Assembly (NCBI GenBank): GCA_024405255.1
Contig: JAKSOY010000070.1
Coordinates: forward strand, 1-18,966
Length of the DNA stretch: 18,966 nt
Direction of reading: 5' to 3'
DNA from: Kiritimatiellia bacterium
Lineage (GTDB): Bacteria; Verrucomicrobiota; Kiritimatiellia; RFP12; UBA1067
The first letter of the stretch is position 1; each line of letters begins with the position of its first letter. The translations under genes and the position numbers were made by a program. Below are positions 1-7,028 of this stretch, piece after piece. The notes beneath the pieces are model-generated. The model did no database searches. It saw only the letters and a program-made list of their open reading frames with translations, and was not told where the DNA came from.

Positions 1-4
1 ATGC

Positions 5-48
5 AGGTTAGTCGAGCGCGGGGCGTCAGCCACACACTCGACTAACCT
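5..48. repeat. Perfect 12-bp inverted repeat (hairpin)
   Basis: AGGTTAGTCGAG at 5-16 is the exact reverse complement of CTCGACTAACCT at 37-48, with a 20-nt loop. No T-tract follows on either strand, so it does not look like a standard intrinsic terminator. It may be half of a larger structure cut by the window edge. Confidence 0.7.
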
Positions 49-53
49 ATTAC

Positions 54-86
54 CAGGTTCGACGCAGGTTCGACACAGGTTCGACG
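54..86. repeat. Three tandem 11-bp repeats, with an inverted fourth copy nearby
   Basis: CAGGTTCGAC followed by G or A occurs three times head to tail at 54-64, 65-75 and 76-86. The exact reverse complement, CGTCGAACCTG, is at 128-138. The copies can pair with the inverted one to form a hairpin. Function unknown. Confidence 0.7.
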
Positions 87-141
87 CTGTGGATTTACGT
101 TTGAAATCTTTTGGATCTACGGGTTGGCGTCGAACCTGAGT

Positions 142-176
142 GTTCAGTGTTCAATCTTCAATTTTCAGTCTTCAGT
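142..176. repeat. Heptamer array, consensus NTTCA(G/A)T, five units
   Basis: Five contiguous 7-nt units (GTTCAGT, GTTCAAT, CTTCAAT, TTTCAGT, CTTCAGT) run without a break. The period is exact but the units are degenerate at positions 1 and 6. A second heptamer array with a different consensus lies at 3191-3263. Confidence 0.65.
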
Positions 177-277
177 TTTTAGGAAAATCAGATCTGAAAG
201 AATGTTCTTTCGCTCGACTTGTGCGCGTCTGGTAGGATGCTCGAATGTTCGAATGGAGGAATCGGGAATTTGATTTC

Positions 278-488
278 GCTTCGCGCCCGGCAAATTCACG
301 GTCACTGCGTCACTCCGTCACCCAGAGTCAAGGGTCACTTTGTCACTCAGTCACTACGTCACTACGTCCTGAAGCGGCGTCACTGAGTCACTACGTCACT
401 CCGTCACCCAAGGACGAGAATTCCTGTTGTGTCCTTCGGGACCGGCAGGAACCAGGCGAATGTTGAACTTGAGAGAATCATTTGATTT
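278..488. repeat. 211-bp direct repeat, copy A, built from GTCACT octamers
   Basis: This stretch is identical as far as I can compare with 737-947, at an offset of 459 bp. Its core is a degenerate 8-nt tandem array: in-phase GTCACT/GTCACC octamers at 301-324, 342-365 and 379-410, interrupted by diverged units and by GTCCTGAAGCGGC at 366-378. It ends in TTTGATTT at 481-488, and the same 8-mer precedes it at 269-276. Open frames across both copies encode the same low-complexity peptide and are not taken as genes. Confidence 0.85.
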
Positions 489-534
489 CGCTTCGCACGC
501 CACAAATTCCCTCCACTGCCCCGCCACTCGTCCA

Positions 535-718
535 TCTCCTGCTTGGTCCTCCGGATTCCACAGGAACTCTCGTCCTTGGGTGACGCAGTGACTGAGTGTC
601 GAAAGTGACGCCGCTTCAGGACGTAGTGACTGAATGTCGCAGTGACGGAGTGACCCTTGACTTTCGGTGACGCAGTGACAGAGTGACACCCCTTGCAGTG
701 ACGCAGTGACAGGGTGAC
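535..718. repeat. Diverged inverted copy (B) of the 211-bp repeat
   Basis: On the plus strand this reads as the reverse complement of copies A and C with substitutions and small indels. CTCGTCCTTGGGTGACG (568-584) and CGCCGCTTCAGGACGTAGTG (609-628) are near-exact reverse complements of segments inside A and C. GTGAC octamers continue to about 718, beyond the aligned part. Lying between two direct copies, it gives an A - inverted B - C arrangement able to form large stem-loops with either neighbour. Confidence 0.7.
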
Positions 719-736
719 GCTGGATATTTGAAAAGT

Positions 737-947
737 GCTTCGCGCCCGGCAAATTCACGGTCACTGCGTCACTCCGTCACCCAGAGTCAAGGGTCACTTT
801 GTCACTCAGTCACTACGTCACTACGTCCTGAAGCGGCGTCACTGAGTCACTACGTCACTCCGTCACCCAAGGACGAGAATTCCTGTTGTGTCCTTCGGGA
901 CCGGCAGGAACCAGGCGAATGTTGAACTTGAGAGAATCATTTGATTT
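737..947. repeat. 211-bp direct repeat, copy C
   Basis: Second perfect copy of 278-488. It ends in TTTGATTT at 940-947, immediately before a 110-bp inverted-repeat element. Copy A continues past this 8-mer into CGCTTCGC, whereas copy C runs straight into the element. Identity of the copies suggests recent duplication or ongoing gene conversion. Confidence 0.85.
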
Positions 948-1057
948 ACTGGTTGGCTGATAAAATAACCTTCATACGACATATTGTGGCTCTTCAACAG
1001 ATTTTAGGTCAGTTGCACACAATATATGAGCGAAAAACATTTTATCAGCCACCCAGT
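948..1057. mobile_element. MITE-like 110-bp element with 19-bp terminal inverted repeats
   Basis: The left end ACTGGTTGGCTGATAAAAT (948-966) matches the reverse complement of the right end (1039-1057) at 18 of 19 positions. The 8-mer TTTGATTT lies directly outside both ends (940-947 and 1058-1065), as a target-site duplication would. The interior is AT-rich, has no coding capacity, and contains a subterminal dyad (CATATTGTG at 980-988 against CACAATATATG at 1018-1028). No transposase is in the window, so the element would be non-autonomous. Caveats: TTTGATTT also occurs at 269-276 and 481-488 and the right flank is simple AT-rich sequence, so the duplication could be chance. Eight-bp duplications are made by several transposase families, and I cannot assign one. 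Confidence 0.6.
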
Positions 1058-1079
1058 TTTGATTTTGATTTTTCATTGC

Positions 1080-1100
1080 GGCGCGTTCGGAGAACGCGCC
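1080..1100. repeat. REP-like short hairpin (9-bp GC-rich stem, 3-nt loop)
   Basis: GGCGCGTTC at 1080-1088 pairs perfectly with GAACGCGCC at 1092-1100 around a GGA loop. It lies 22 bp beyond the stop of the nucleotidyltransferase/kinase gene, where a terminator could be expected. However, the minus-strand sequence after it is A-rich rather than T-rich, so a dispersed REP-like palindrome is at least as likely. Confidence 0.55.
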
Positions 1101-1122
1101 CTACCGTTTGGAGGGATTGAGA

Positions 1123-3186
1123 TCACCACTCGACACGTGAACCCGCGCTGGGCTCACTGACGTACGCCTTGAATCCCGACGCCGCGAGATCGGCGAGAAC
1201 GCGTTCGGTTGCCGACTTCTTCGCAAGTGCGATGACGCATCCACCGAGGCCTGCACCGACGAGTTGGGACCCGAGTACGCCTTCCATTGCATTGAGAGAA
1301 TCGCACAACGTATCGATCCTCGTCGTCGAGCATTCGTATTCACCGCGCCCCAGACGATCTCCGTCATGCGAATCTTTCATCATCTCGCCCAATGACACGA
1401 AGTCCGCTCGCTTGAGAAGGTCGACACAAGCTTCCGCACGGCGGCATTCCTTCACACCAAAGGTCGCGACACCTTGGACAGTTCCCGTCAGACACGCCAA
1501 GGCCTTCGTACGATCCGCTTCCGGCAGAAACGCGATGTCACGGAAATACGTGAGCGGCAACTCCGGATAGTGTCGACGGATTTCAGCCAGCGCCGTTTCA
1601 TAGTCGGCAACTCGCGCATTGAACGTTTCACGCGCCCCCTCCGCCTTCTTCGCCTGCTCACCGGACTCCACCACGACAATCGCGTAGTCCGACGGGAATG
1701 GCACGCACTCACCAATTGAAAACGGTTTGAAAAGGAGATGCGTAATGCAGCCAGCCTGCGCACATTTCATCGCCGCATGGTCGCCTTGTCCACCGCGCGT
1801 GCCCACGAACCATTCCCCTTCTCCACAAAGATCCACGAATTCACGCGTGGAAAGATTCAACTCGTTGAGCGCCACCGCCGCCTCCGCCGTCGCGACCACG
1901 AGAGCCGAAGACGAGGAGAGGCCTGCTGCGATCGGGATCTTGCCCGAAACCGCGATATCCATACCGACGAGCGGCAAATCCACCGCCATCTGGAACCGGA
2001 ACAACGCCGACTTGACATAATTCGTCCAGTGGCCCGCACTCGCCTCGCGCGCGACCCGAACCGGTGTCGAATCAAGATAGTGAAGCCAGTCCGCCGTTCC
2101 TCCCGGCGGAAGATCAGGAATTTCGAATTCAACGGACGAAAACGCCGGATCGAGATTGAAGATTCGTACCGTACGATCCGCTCGCGGTGCCGCGACAAAT
2201 GTCGTGCGTGCGTCGATCGCCATCATATTCGTCGAACCGCCACGATGTTCGATGTGACGTCCCATCAAGTTGACACGTCCCGGCGCAGAGGCGATGACGC
2301 ACGGACGATCCCCATACTTCTCCCTAAACGCATCAAGCAACGCCACACGTTCCGGATCTTGCGTCTCGGCACGCAACATACTTGCGGTCCTGAGAAACTT
2401 GTGCGCGAGTGTTCGCAATTCGGGCTTCGTCGAATAAGTGAGAATCTCTTCGGGATGCTGAAGTGCATGTACCTCAAGTTCGCCTCGCGTGGCAAAACCT
2501 TCAATGACGTCTGTCAAATAGTACTCGCCTTGGGCATTGTCAGATTTTAGCGTCTTCAATTCGCGTGCGAGTCCCGACGCATCAAAACAATAGATCGCGC
2601 CATTGACGTATTTCGACGCCAGGGCCTCGTCTCCCGTCACGGGGACACCTCCGACCCGAAGCGTGCGCCCTTCGTCGAGCGCCTTTTGGGCGTCCTTCGC
2701 CTCGATAATGCCGAGGGCGCGTCCTTCCTTCACAATCACGCATCCCTTCGAGGAACGCCCCGAGGGACGCGGCAACACACCCAAAACAGCCCCCAGGCGG
2801 CGCGTGGCCGTTTCTTTCGCCGTTGCGAGAAGTTCACGAACGACGGTTGGTGAAACAAGCTTATCCCCCATTGAAATCAGGACAGGACCATCATGGCCTG
2901 TCTGCATCAGCACGCGCATGCCGCAGTCTGCTGCATGCCCCGTACCCCGCTGGTCCTTCTGATAGGCGTACAACACACCGTCCTCACCATCCAAGGCCGA
3001 CATCACACTTTCCGCGCGATGGCCCACCACGACAACAAAACGGTCGACCCCGCCGGCGCGCATGCTATTGACGATCCAACGGACGACCGGTACACCTGCG
3101 CAATCGAAGGCGACCTTATTAAGGTTGGACGAACCCATGCGGGTACCTTTTCCCGCACAAAGAATGATGGCTGCGATGTTGGACAT
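1123..3186 (-). CDS. Fused sugar nucleotidyltransferase / GHMP (galactokinase-family) sugar kinase
   Basis: A 687-residue two-domain protein. Residues 1 to about 250 are a GlmU-type nucleotidyltransferase: the nucleotide-binding loop ILCAGKGTRMGSS lies at 8-20 and QKDQRGTGHA at 76-85. Residues about 290-687 are a GHMP kinase closest to the galactokinase branch: APGRVNLMG (301-309), the glycine/serine ATP loop PIAAGLSSSSAL (418-429), GTRGGQGDH with the likely catalytic Asp469, and GAGLGGCV (644-651). The expected role is to phosphorylate a sugar at C1 and then transfer NMP to give a nucleotide sugar, as in the reverse-ordered fucokinase/GDP-fucose pyrophosphorylase Fkp. The galactose-binding GEHTDYNGG motif is replaced by GRHIEHRGG (308-316), so the sugar is probably not galactose. 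The ATG has no clear Shine-Dalgarno and follows a repeat-rich spacer. Domain assignment is firm; substrate unknown. Confidence 0.88.
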   Translation of the reverse strand: MSNIAAIILCAGKGTRMGSSNLNKVAFDCAGVPVVRWIVNSMRAGGVDRFVVVVGHRAESVMSALDGEDGVLYAYQKDQRGTGHAADCGMRVLMQTGHDGPVLISMGDKLVSPTVVRELLATAKETATRRLGAVLGVLPRPSGRSSKGCVIVKEGRALGIIEAKDAQKALDEGRTLRVGGVPVTGDEALASKYVNGAIYCFDASGLARELKTLKSDNAQGEYYLTDVIEGFATRGELEVHALQHPEEILTYSTKPELRTLAHKFLRTASMLRAETQDPERVALLDAFREKYGDRPCVIASAPGRVNLMGRHIEHRGGSTNMMAIDARTTFVAAPRADRTVRIFNLDPAFSSVEFEIPDLPPGGTADWLHYLDSTPVRVAREASAGHWTNYVKSALFRFQMAVDLPLVGMDIAVSGKIPIAAGLSSSSALVVATAEAAVALNELNLSTREFVDLCGEGEWFVGTRGGQGDHAAMKCAQAGCITHLLFKPFSIGECVPFPSDYAIVVVESGEQAKKAEGARETFNARVADYETALAEIRRHYPELPLTYFRDIAFLPEADRTKALACLTGTVQGVATFGVKECRRAEACVDLLKRADFVSLGEMMKDSHDGDRLGRGEYECSTTRIDTLCDSLNAMEGVLGSQLVGAGLGGCVIALAKKSATERVLADLAASGFKAYVSEPSAGSRVEW

Positions 3187-3190
3187 AGAA

Positions 3191-3263
3191 GTTTTAAGTT
3201 AAAAGTTAAAGGTTAAAGATTAAAGGTTAAAGGGTTAGAGGGGTTGAGGGTTAGAGGTTGAAG
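3191..3263. repeat. Heptamer array, consensus GTTAAAG, in the spacer 3187-3348
   Basis: Contiguous 7-nt units (GTTTTAA, GTTAAAA, GTTAAAG twice, ATTAAAG, GTTAAAG) run from 3191 to 3232. They continue as 7- to 8-nt GGTTAGAG/GGGTTGAG variants to about 3263. The array lies directly upstream of the nucleotidyltransferase/kinase start codon, so it occupies the 5' leader or promoter region of that gene. I see no clear -10/-35 pair or Shine-Dalgarno in it. Confidence 0.65.
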
Positions 3264-3348
3264 ATTTATGGATTGGTTGTTGTTGAATCGTGGGACGAGT
3301 TTTCTATGATGGGTTATGAATGTGACGCAAGTCTCGATCGATTTCAAT

Positions 3349-3873
3349 CTATTGGGATAGGTCTAGCAAATGGGATTTCAATTGGGACAAGGGGAATGGC
3401 TCGACACCGAGACGTGACAAATGGGTGGCAGTGAGCGTTCGTTTCACACCGAGAGTGGCAAGAGCGGAACCGGTGACGAGACGAGCCGTCCAGTAAATGG
3501 GATTGAAGACATCGAATCGGGACTTTGACGAGGCAGCCTGTGGAAAATCCGTAACGAGGAACACCCAGATGGGGGCGAGATTCTGCGGCGTTCGCATCTG
3601 CGTCGTCACATTCCACCGGTAGTCGAGATTATTCGGACTGCCATAGACCGAACGCGGATGCGTCGTGGTCTTCACCTCGATTCCCCGGCCATCGGACAAA
3701 ACAAGATCGTAAGGCGCGTTGACCCGACGCACCGGCGGGAGAATGCCCAGGATCTTTCCGACGAGAAATTCGCCGACCGGACCGATATCCGATTCTTGTT
3801 CGGCCAAATGTCCATAAGCCCACTCGTAGTAGGCGATACGGTCACGGAGAGAGGTTAGGAGAGTTCTAGGCAT
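3349..3873 (-). CDS. Putative orphan PD-(D/E)XK-type nuclease
   Basis: A 174-residue protein I cannot place in a named family. It has the spacing of a PD-(D/E)XK nuclease core: Glu35 in GEFLVGK, Asp56 in APYDLVLSDGRG and the ExK motif Glu66-Val-Lys68 (GIEVKTTTH), followed by a beta-rich stretch with WVFLVTDF at 103-110. This resembles restriction-endonuclease-like and Holliday-resolvase-like folds; NTP hydrolysis or DNA-recognition domains are not seen. No methyltransferase, helicase or toxin partner is adjacent, so a restriction system is not supported. It lies between the glycosyltransferase gene (67 bp away) and the kinase fusion (162 bp away), with spacers on both sides, suggesting a separate insertion. 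No good ribosome-binding site precedes the ATG. The nuclease call rests on motif pattern alone. Confidence 0.55.
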   Translation of the reverse strand: MPRTLLTSLRDRIAYYEWAYGHLAEQESDIGPVGEFLVGKILGILPPVRRVNAPYDLVLSDGRGIEVKTTTHPRSVYGSPNNLDYRWNVTTQMRTPQNLAPIWVFLVTDFPQAASSKSRFDVFNPIYWTARLVTGSALATLGVKRTLTATHLSRLGVEPFPLSQLKSHLLDLSQ

Positions 3874-3940
3874 AGAATTTAGACAAAATCTTTCAAGGGT
3901 TCAATTGGATTGTTCAACGAGGTTGAGCCTTCCTCCGACA

Positions 3941-4882
3941 TCATCGAAGGAAATCATAACGGATCTTGGGAATGAGCGAGAATGGCGGATGCAGCCAACA
4001 CCAGAGTATCAAGCGGCCATACCTTGAATAGCGGGCGATCGGCACAAGTTGATGCAGACGAGACCGCCATTCCCTGCGAAGTTCCGCTCTGTCTGGATGG
4101 TTGCGGAATTCACCCAGAATGCCAAAGAGGAAATACCCTTCAAGCCAGTAATCTCCTGCATAGGCGATCGTTCGTTTCGAGGCGTTGATCAACTTGATGA
4201 TGTCGAGACGATGGTCCATTTCATCGAGCAGAACTTGTTTCGTCGGAAACGAATTGACCGCCGACCCCTCCCGTTCACGGTAACCGTATCCCACCCAGGA
4301 AGTGAGCGCCATGGATTCAACACGAGTGAGCAAGACTTCCAGGAAGAACACCCGATCACAGCCGCGCCGATAGGATTTGAATGAAAGTCCGGCAAGAAGT
4401 TCACGGCGATAGATGTGCTGCCAAAGGTACGAGAAGATAATCGGGAAATTGAAGTTCGATAAAACACGGATGTTCGAATTGGATTCAAGGTGGCTTGTTG
4501 ACAGGTCTTTTGCATCGGTGAAGGAGGTGAAAGCAAAGCGAACGACGGAGCAGGTCGTGTGCGTCGTCAAGTCCGCGAGCCGAGACAGCGTGCCAGGCAG
4601 CATCACATCATCGCCATCAAGAAAGAAAATCCAATCACCCGTGGCCTGTACAAGGGCCGTGTTTCGGGCGGAACCTTCCCCTTGATTCGCTTGATGGACG
4701 ACCTTGATGCGAGGTTCGCCCATCGCGTAGGAGTCGAGAATGTCTCCACTTTCATCTTGCGAACCATCGTCGACGACGATGCATTCCCAATCCGTGAAAT
4801 CTTGGGACAAGACCGAATCGAGGCATTCGCGAATCCACAGCTGGAGATTGTAGCACGGAATGATGACAGAAAACTTAGCCAT
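3941..4882 (-). CDS. Family 2 (GT-A fold) glycosyltransferase
   Basis: A 313-residue enzyme expected to add a sugar from a nucleotide-sugar donor to a growing cell-surface glycan at the inner face of the membrane. The N-terminal domain is typical GT2: FSVIIPCYN at 4-12, IVVDDGSQD at 35-43, NQGEGSARNTAL at 66-77 and the metal/nucleotide-binding DGDD at 89-92. The C-terminal part is less conserved and ends in hydrophobic and basic segments, without a clear transmembrane anchor. The ATG lies 5 nt inside the pyruvyl transferase gene (8-nt overlap), and a GAGGA Shine-Dalgarno precedes it by about 7 nt, so the two are probably translationally coupled. Donor and acceptor sugars cannot be deduced. 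It is the last gene of the compact polysaccharide operon. Confidence 0.9.
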   Translation of the reverse strand: MAKFSVIIPCYNLQLWIRECLDSVLSQDFTDWECIVVDDGSQDESGDILDSYAMGEPRIKVVHQANQGEGSARNTALVQATGDWIFFLDGDDVMLPGTLSRLADLTTHTTCSVVRFAFTSFTDAKDLSTSHLESNSNIRVLSNFNFPIIFSYLWQHIYRRELLAGLSFKSYRRGCDRVFFLEVLLTRVESMALTSWVGYGYREREGSAVNSFPTKQVLLDEMDHRLDIIKLINASKRTIAYAGDYWLEGYFLFGILGEFRNHPDRAELRREWRSRLHQLVPIARYSRYGRLILWCWLHPPFSLIPKIRYDFLR

Positions 4883-5831
4883 CGGACATCCTCACATTCT
4901 CGCACGCACGTAGCCATGTTCCATAGAACTGACGATTCTTTCCGTAGGAGTTGTCGATCAAAACAACCTGCTTGCCGAGCATCAGACCGAGAATCGCCGC
5001 ATGAAGACGCGTCGTGTAGATCGTCTGATAGCGGGCCAACTGACGAATGCCCGCACGCATCAGGAAAGGACGATAGATCCAACGTCCATACAAATCAATC
5101 ATCCGCGGCCCCAATCCCGAACCCTGAAAGACCGCGCGACGCGCCAGCCCCCTCACCCGATTGAAACAACGTTCACATCCTGTCGTTCCCCGGAATGTCG
5201 TCCAGTCGGAAACGACGATCCCCGACCGCTGTTCGACTTCAGACAAATACGCCGTCGTACGCAGTTCTTTGTCCTCGCGTTTGAGCAGGAGTTCACCCGT
5301 GCCGGGTGTCGGCTTGTACCAGCTGTCCAACTCGATCGAAAATGCCAGATCCGGTACAAGCAGAATCCGATTGGAAAAGTTCGCCTTCAGAAGGCGATAG
5401 GAGACTTCATCACGGGCGCAAATCGTCACACGCTTGTCGGACAGAAAAGCCGCACACTTCATCATGTTTTCGGCCTTCTCGAAGAAAACCGTTTGCGGAA
5501 AAAAGACGAACTCGTTCTCAGGATAAGCCGCAACAACTTTCATCTTGAACTCGTGATGCTTCGTCCAGAGATCGCCAAAGTTCCCACCACCCTGAAAGAG
5601 GATCAAATCATCCTTCTTGATTTTGGGGAATCTGAAACTCTCAAGCGAATGCATCCCGCGGCATTTCACGGGCAACCGCTTCAAGAAGTCCCATTCCCCT
5701 TGCCAAATCAGCGTATCACCGACATTGCTGTAGTATGGAACCTCCAACAGCCAATAATCACGCGTGATCAACGGCGCAAGGGCCGAAGACGTCATTGAAC
5801 GCAATTCTGTGATTTGAGATGATACTGTCAT
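4875..5831 (-). CDS. Polysaccharide pyruvyl transferase family protein
   Basis: A 318-residue member of the family that includes EpsO, ExoV and CsaB, which transfer pyruvate from phosphoenolpyruvate to form ketals on exopolysaccharide sugars; some members are fold relatives of glycosyltransferases. Visible signatures are YYSNVGDTLIW (33-43), LFQGGGNFGDLW (78-89), the central ICARDE (137-142) and the C-terminal TTRLHAAILGLMLGK (273-287), which holds the conserved Arg/His. I chose the ATG at 5831 because GAGGA lies about 9 nt upstream; a GTG at 5873 would add 14 residues without a better site. It lies between the radical SAM gene and the glycosyltransferase in one operon, consistent with decorating the polysaccharide they help make. 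Substrate unknown; family assignment is confident. Confidence 0.88.
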   Translation of the reverse strand: MTVSSQITELRSMTSSALAPLITRDYWLLEVPYYSNVGDTLIWQGEWDFLKRLPVKCRGMHSLESFRFPKIKKDDLILFQGGGNFGDLWTKHHEFKMKVVAAYPENEFVFFPQTVFFEKAENMMKCAAFLSDKRVTICARDEVSYRLLKANFSNRILLVPDLAFSIELDSWYKPTPGTGELLLKREDKELRTTAYLSEVEQRSGIVVSDWTTFRGTTGCERCFNRVRGLARRAVFQGSGLGPRMIDLYGRWIYRPFLMRAGIRQLARYQTIYTTRLHAAILGLMLGKQVVLIDNSYGKNRQFYGTWLRACENVRMSDG

Positions 5832-5894
5832 GTGGGATATCCTCAACAACTCTCGTACAACGGAACACAGCACAGAGATGGGAATCGTTGAAAT

Positions 5895-7028
5895 TCATCG
5901 GGAATAGTTTGAGAATCGTGACCTGAAGATTTCTCGGTGGAAAAGCAGTCTGGACAATTTGTTGGCAGCACGTCGAGTCAAGTCAAACAAAATGGTCCTT
6001 TGCGAATAAAAGAGTTTTCCCATTGACGAAAGCCGAGCATTGTCGTCTTGTAGTTTAGTCGACAGGAACTGAGACATTCTTGAAGTATACCAGTTCGCCT
6101 CAGGACGATTTCGCAAACCGGCATAGGTGATTTCCGTGAATTTCTCAGGGATGTTTCCAAGGGAAAGGAAATGACTGGAATTGTGGCAAAAATCCGAACG
6201 GCAATTTCGACCGACCGGGCAAAAAGGAATTGGCTTATCGGTGTCTTGGATAAAATCAATCATTTCCCCTGTGCAATAACAGGGCTTGATCCAACCTTCA
6301 GCCAAATCTGCCACAAAGGTCCACGCACCGGCATGGCAAAATTCTGAATGTCGCCGATTGAAGTTCTGCATGGTGAAATCAAAAAGCGGCGATTCGAACT
6401 GTCTGCCCAGTCGAAGGTATTCGTCTTCCGAGAGGCTGGTGAGGAGTTTCAACCTCGGTTGCTTTTCATCGCGTGTTGCCGCCAATTGGGGTAAGGCTTT
6501 AAAATGTTTCAAGCAATAATCCTTGATCTCGTCCAAGTACGGCAAATAACCATCGTAAAGGTTCAACTGGACAACGAAGGAGCACCCCGCCCTTCTCATT
6601 CTAGCAACGTTCTCTGCAAATACGGACAACAAATTCAGCCGCTTCAATTCCAGATAGTGGAGGGAAAATGCGAAATGCAATCGTTCAAGCATCTCGGGAG
6701 GGATCAATTTCAGAATGGTTTCAAAGGCCTGGGTACAAGTACCATTGGTCGTAAGATTTACGAAATGATCTTGTTTCAAGATTTCGTGGACGATCGTCGG
6801 CATCTCAGGTGGCAACAAGGTTTCCCCGCCCCCGCAAATGCTGACATAGCAAAGTCCACCCCAACGCGCACGCGAAAACGCCCTGCCGATTTGCGCAGGC
6901 GTATACTTGAACTGCGGCATGCGCCCCTGCTGCCAATGTTTCTGCGGAACATAGCAATACTCGCATTTCAAGTTACAGCAAGTCACAGGAACATAACACT
7001 CAATAAAACGTTTTATTTTTTCGGCCAT
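5895..7028 (-). CDS. Radical SAM protein with SPASM-like C-terminal cysteines
   Basis: A 377-residue protein with the radical SAM 4Fe-4S motif CxxxCxxC (Cys18, Cys22, Cys25 in CNLKCEYC), the SAM-binding GGGET (66-70) and a TTNGT strand end (93-97). Six further cysteines (231, 250, 252, 270, 276, 281), in the contexts FCHAG, CYC and CPVGRNCRSDFC, look like a SPASM/Twitch domain carrying an auxiliary cluster. I start at the ATG at 7028, preceded by AAGGAG with a 5-nt gap. A GTG two codons upstream is less likely. The start overlaps the flippase stop by 16 nt. Family members cleave SAM to make a 5'-deoxyadenosyl radical; the reaction here is unknown. Its place in a polysaccharide operon, with no precursor-peptide gene seen, suggests a sugar or glycan substrate rather than RiPP maturation. 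Confidence 0.9.
   Translation of the reverse strand: MAEKIKRFIECYVPVTCCNLKCEYCYVPQKHWQQGRMPQFKYTPAQIGRAFSRARWGGLCYVSICGGGETLLPPEMPTIVHEILKQDHFVNLTTNGTCTQAFETILKLIPPEMLERLHFAFSLHYLELKRLNLLSVFAENVARMRRAGCSFVVQLNLYDGYLPYLDEIKDYCLKHFKALPQLAATRDEKQPRLKLLTSLSEDEYLRLGRQFESPLFDFTMQNFNRRHSEFCHAGAWTFVADLAEGWIKPCYCTGEMIDFIQDTDKPIPFCPVGRNCRSDFCHNSSHFLSLGNIPEKFTEITYAGLRNRPEANWYTSRMSQFLSTKLQDDNARLSSMGKLFYSQRTILFDLTRRAANKLSRLLFHREIFRSRFSNYSR

Larger units (their letters stand above)
1..1122. other. Gene-free, repeat-dense intergenic region
   Basis: No credible protein-coding gene is visible in this 1.1 kb. Open frames here are low-complexity translations of repeats. From left to right it holds a 12-bp-stem hairpin, an 11-bp tandem repeat, a TTCA-type heptamer array, two identical 211-bp direct repeats flanking an inverted diverged copy, a 110-bp MITE-like element and a short REP-like hairpin. 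Stretches between them (about 177-268) show nothing I can name. It lies downstream of the last gene of the minus-strand series, so it is probably an intergenic repeat sink rather than a control region for the genes seen here. Confidence 0.8.

Noticed and set aside
245..466. Small plus-strand open frame of 73 codons (and its near twin at 728-925)
   Set aside because: The translation is a serine/histidine-rich reading of the GTCACT octamer repeat, is duplicated exactly because the DNA repeat is duplicated, and has no ribosome-binding site.
396..764. Minus-strand open frame of 122 codons across repeats A, B and C
   Set aside because: It is open only because the octamer repeat lacks stops in this frame. 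Its protein is low complexity (SLCHCVTES-type repeats) and resembles no family.
278..947. CRISPR array
   Set aside because: There are no 20-40-bp repeats alternating with unique spacers of constant length. The periodicity is 8 nt, the copies are contiguous, and no cas gene is present.
1080..1100. Intrinsic terminator for the nucleotidyltransferase/kinase gene
   Set aside because: The stem is good, but the minus strand after it is A-rich, lacking the U-tract. Kept only as a REP-like hairpin.
3349..3873. Restriction-modification system
   Set aside because: Only a nuclease-like protein is present; no DNA methyltransferase or specificity subunit lies nearby.
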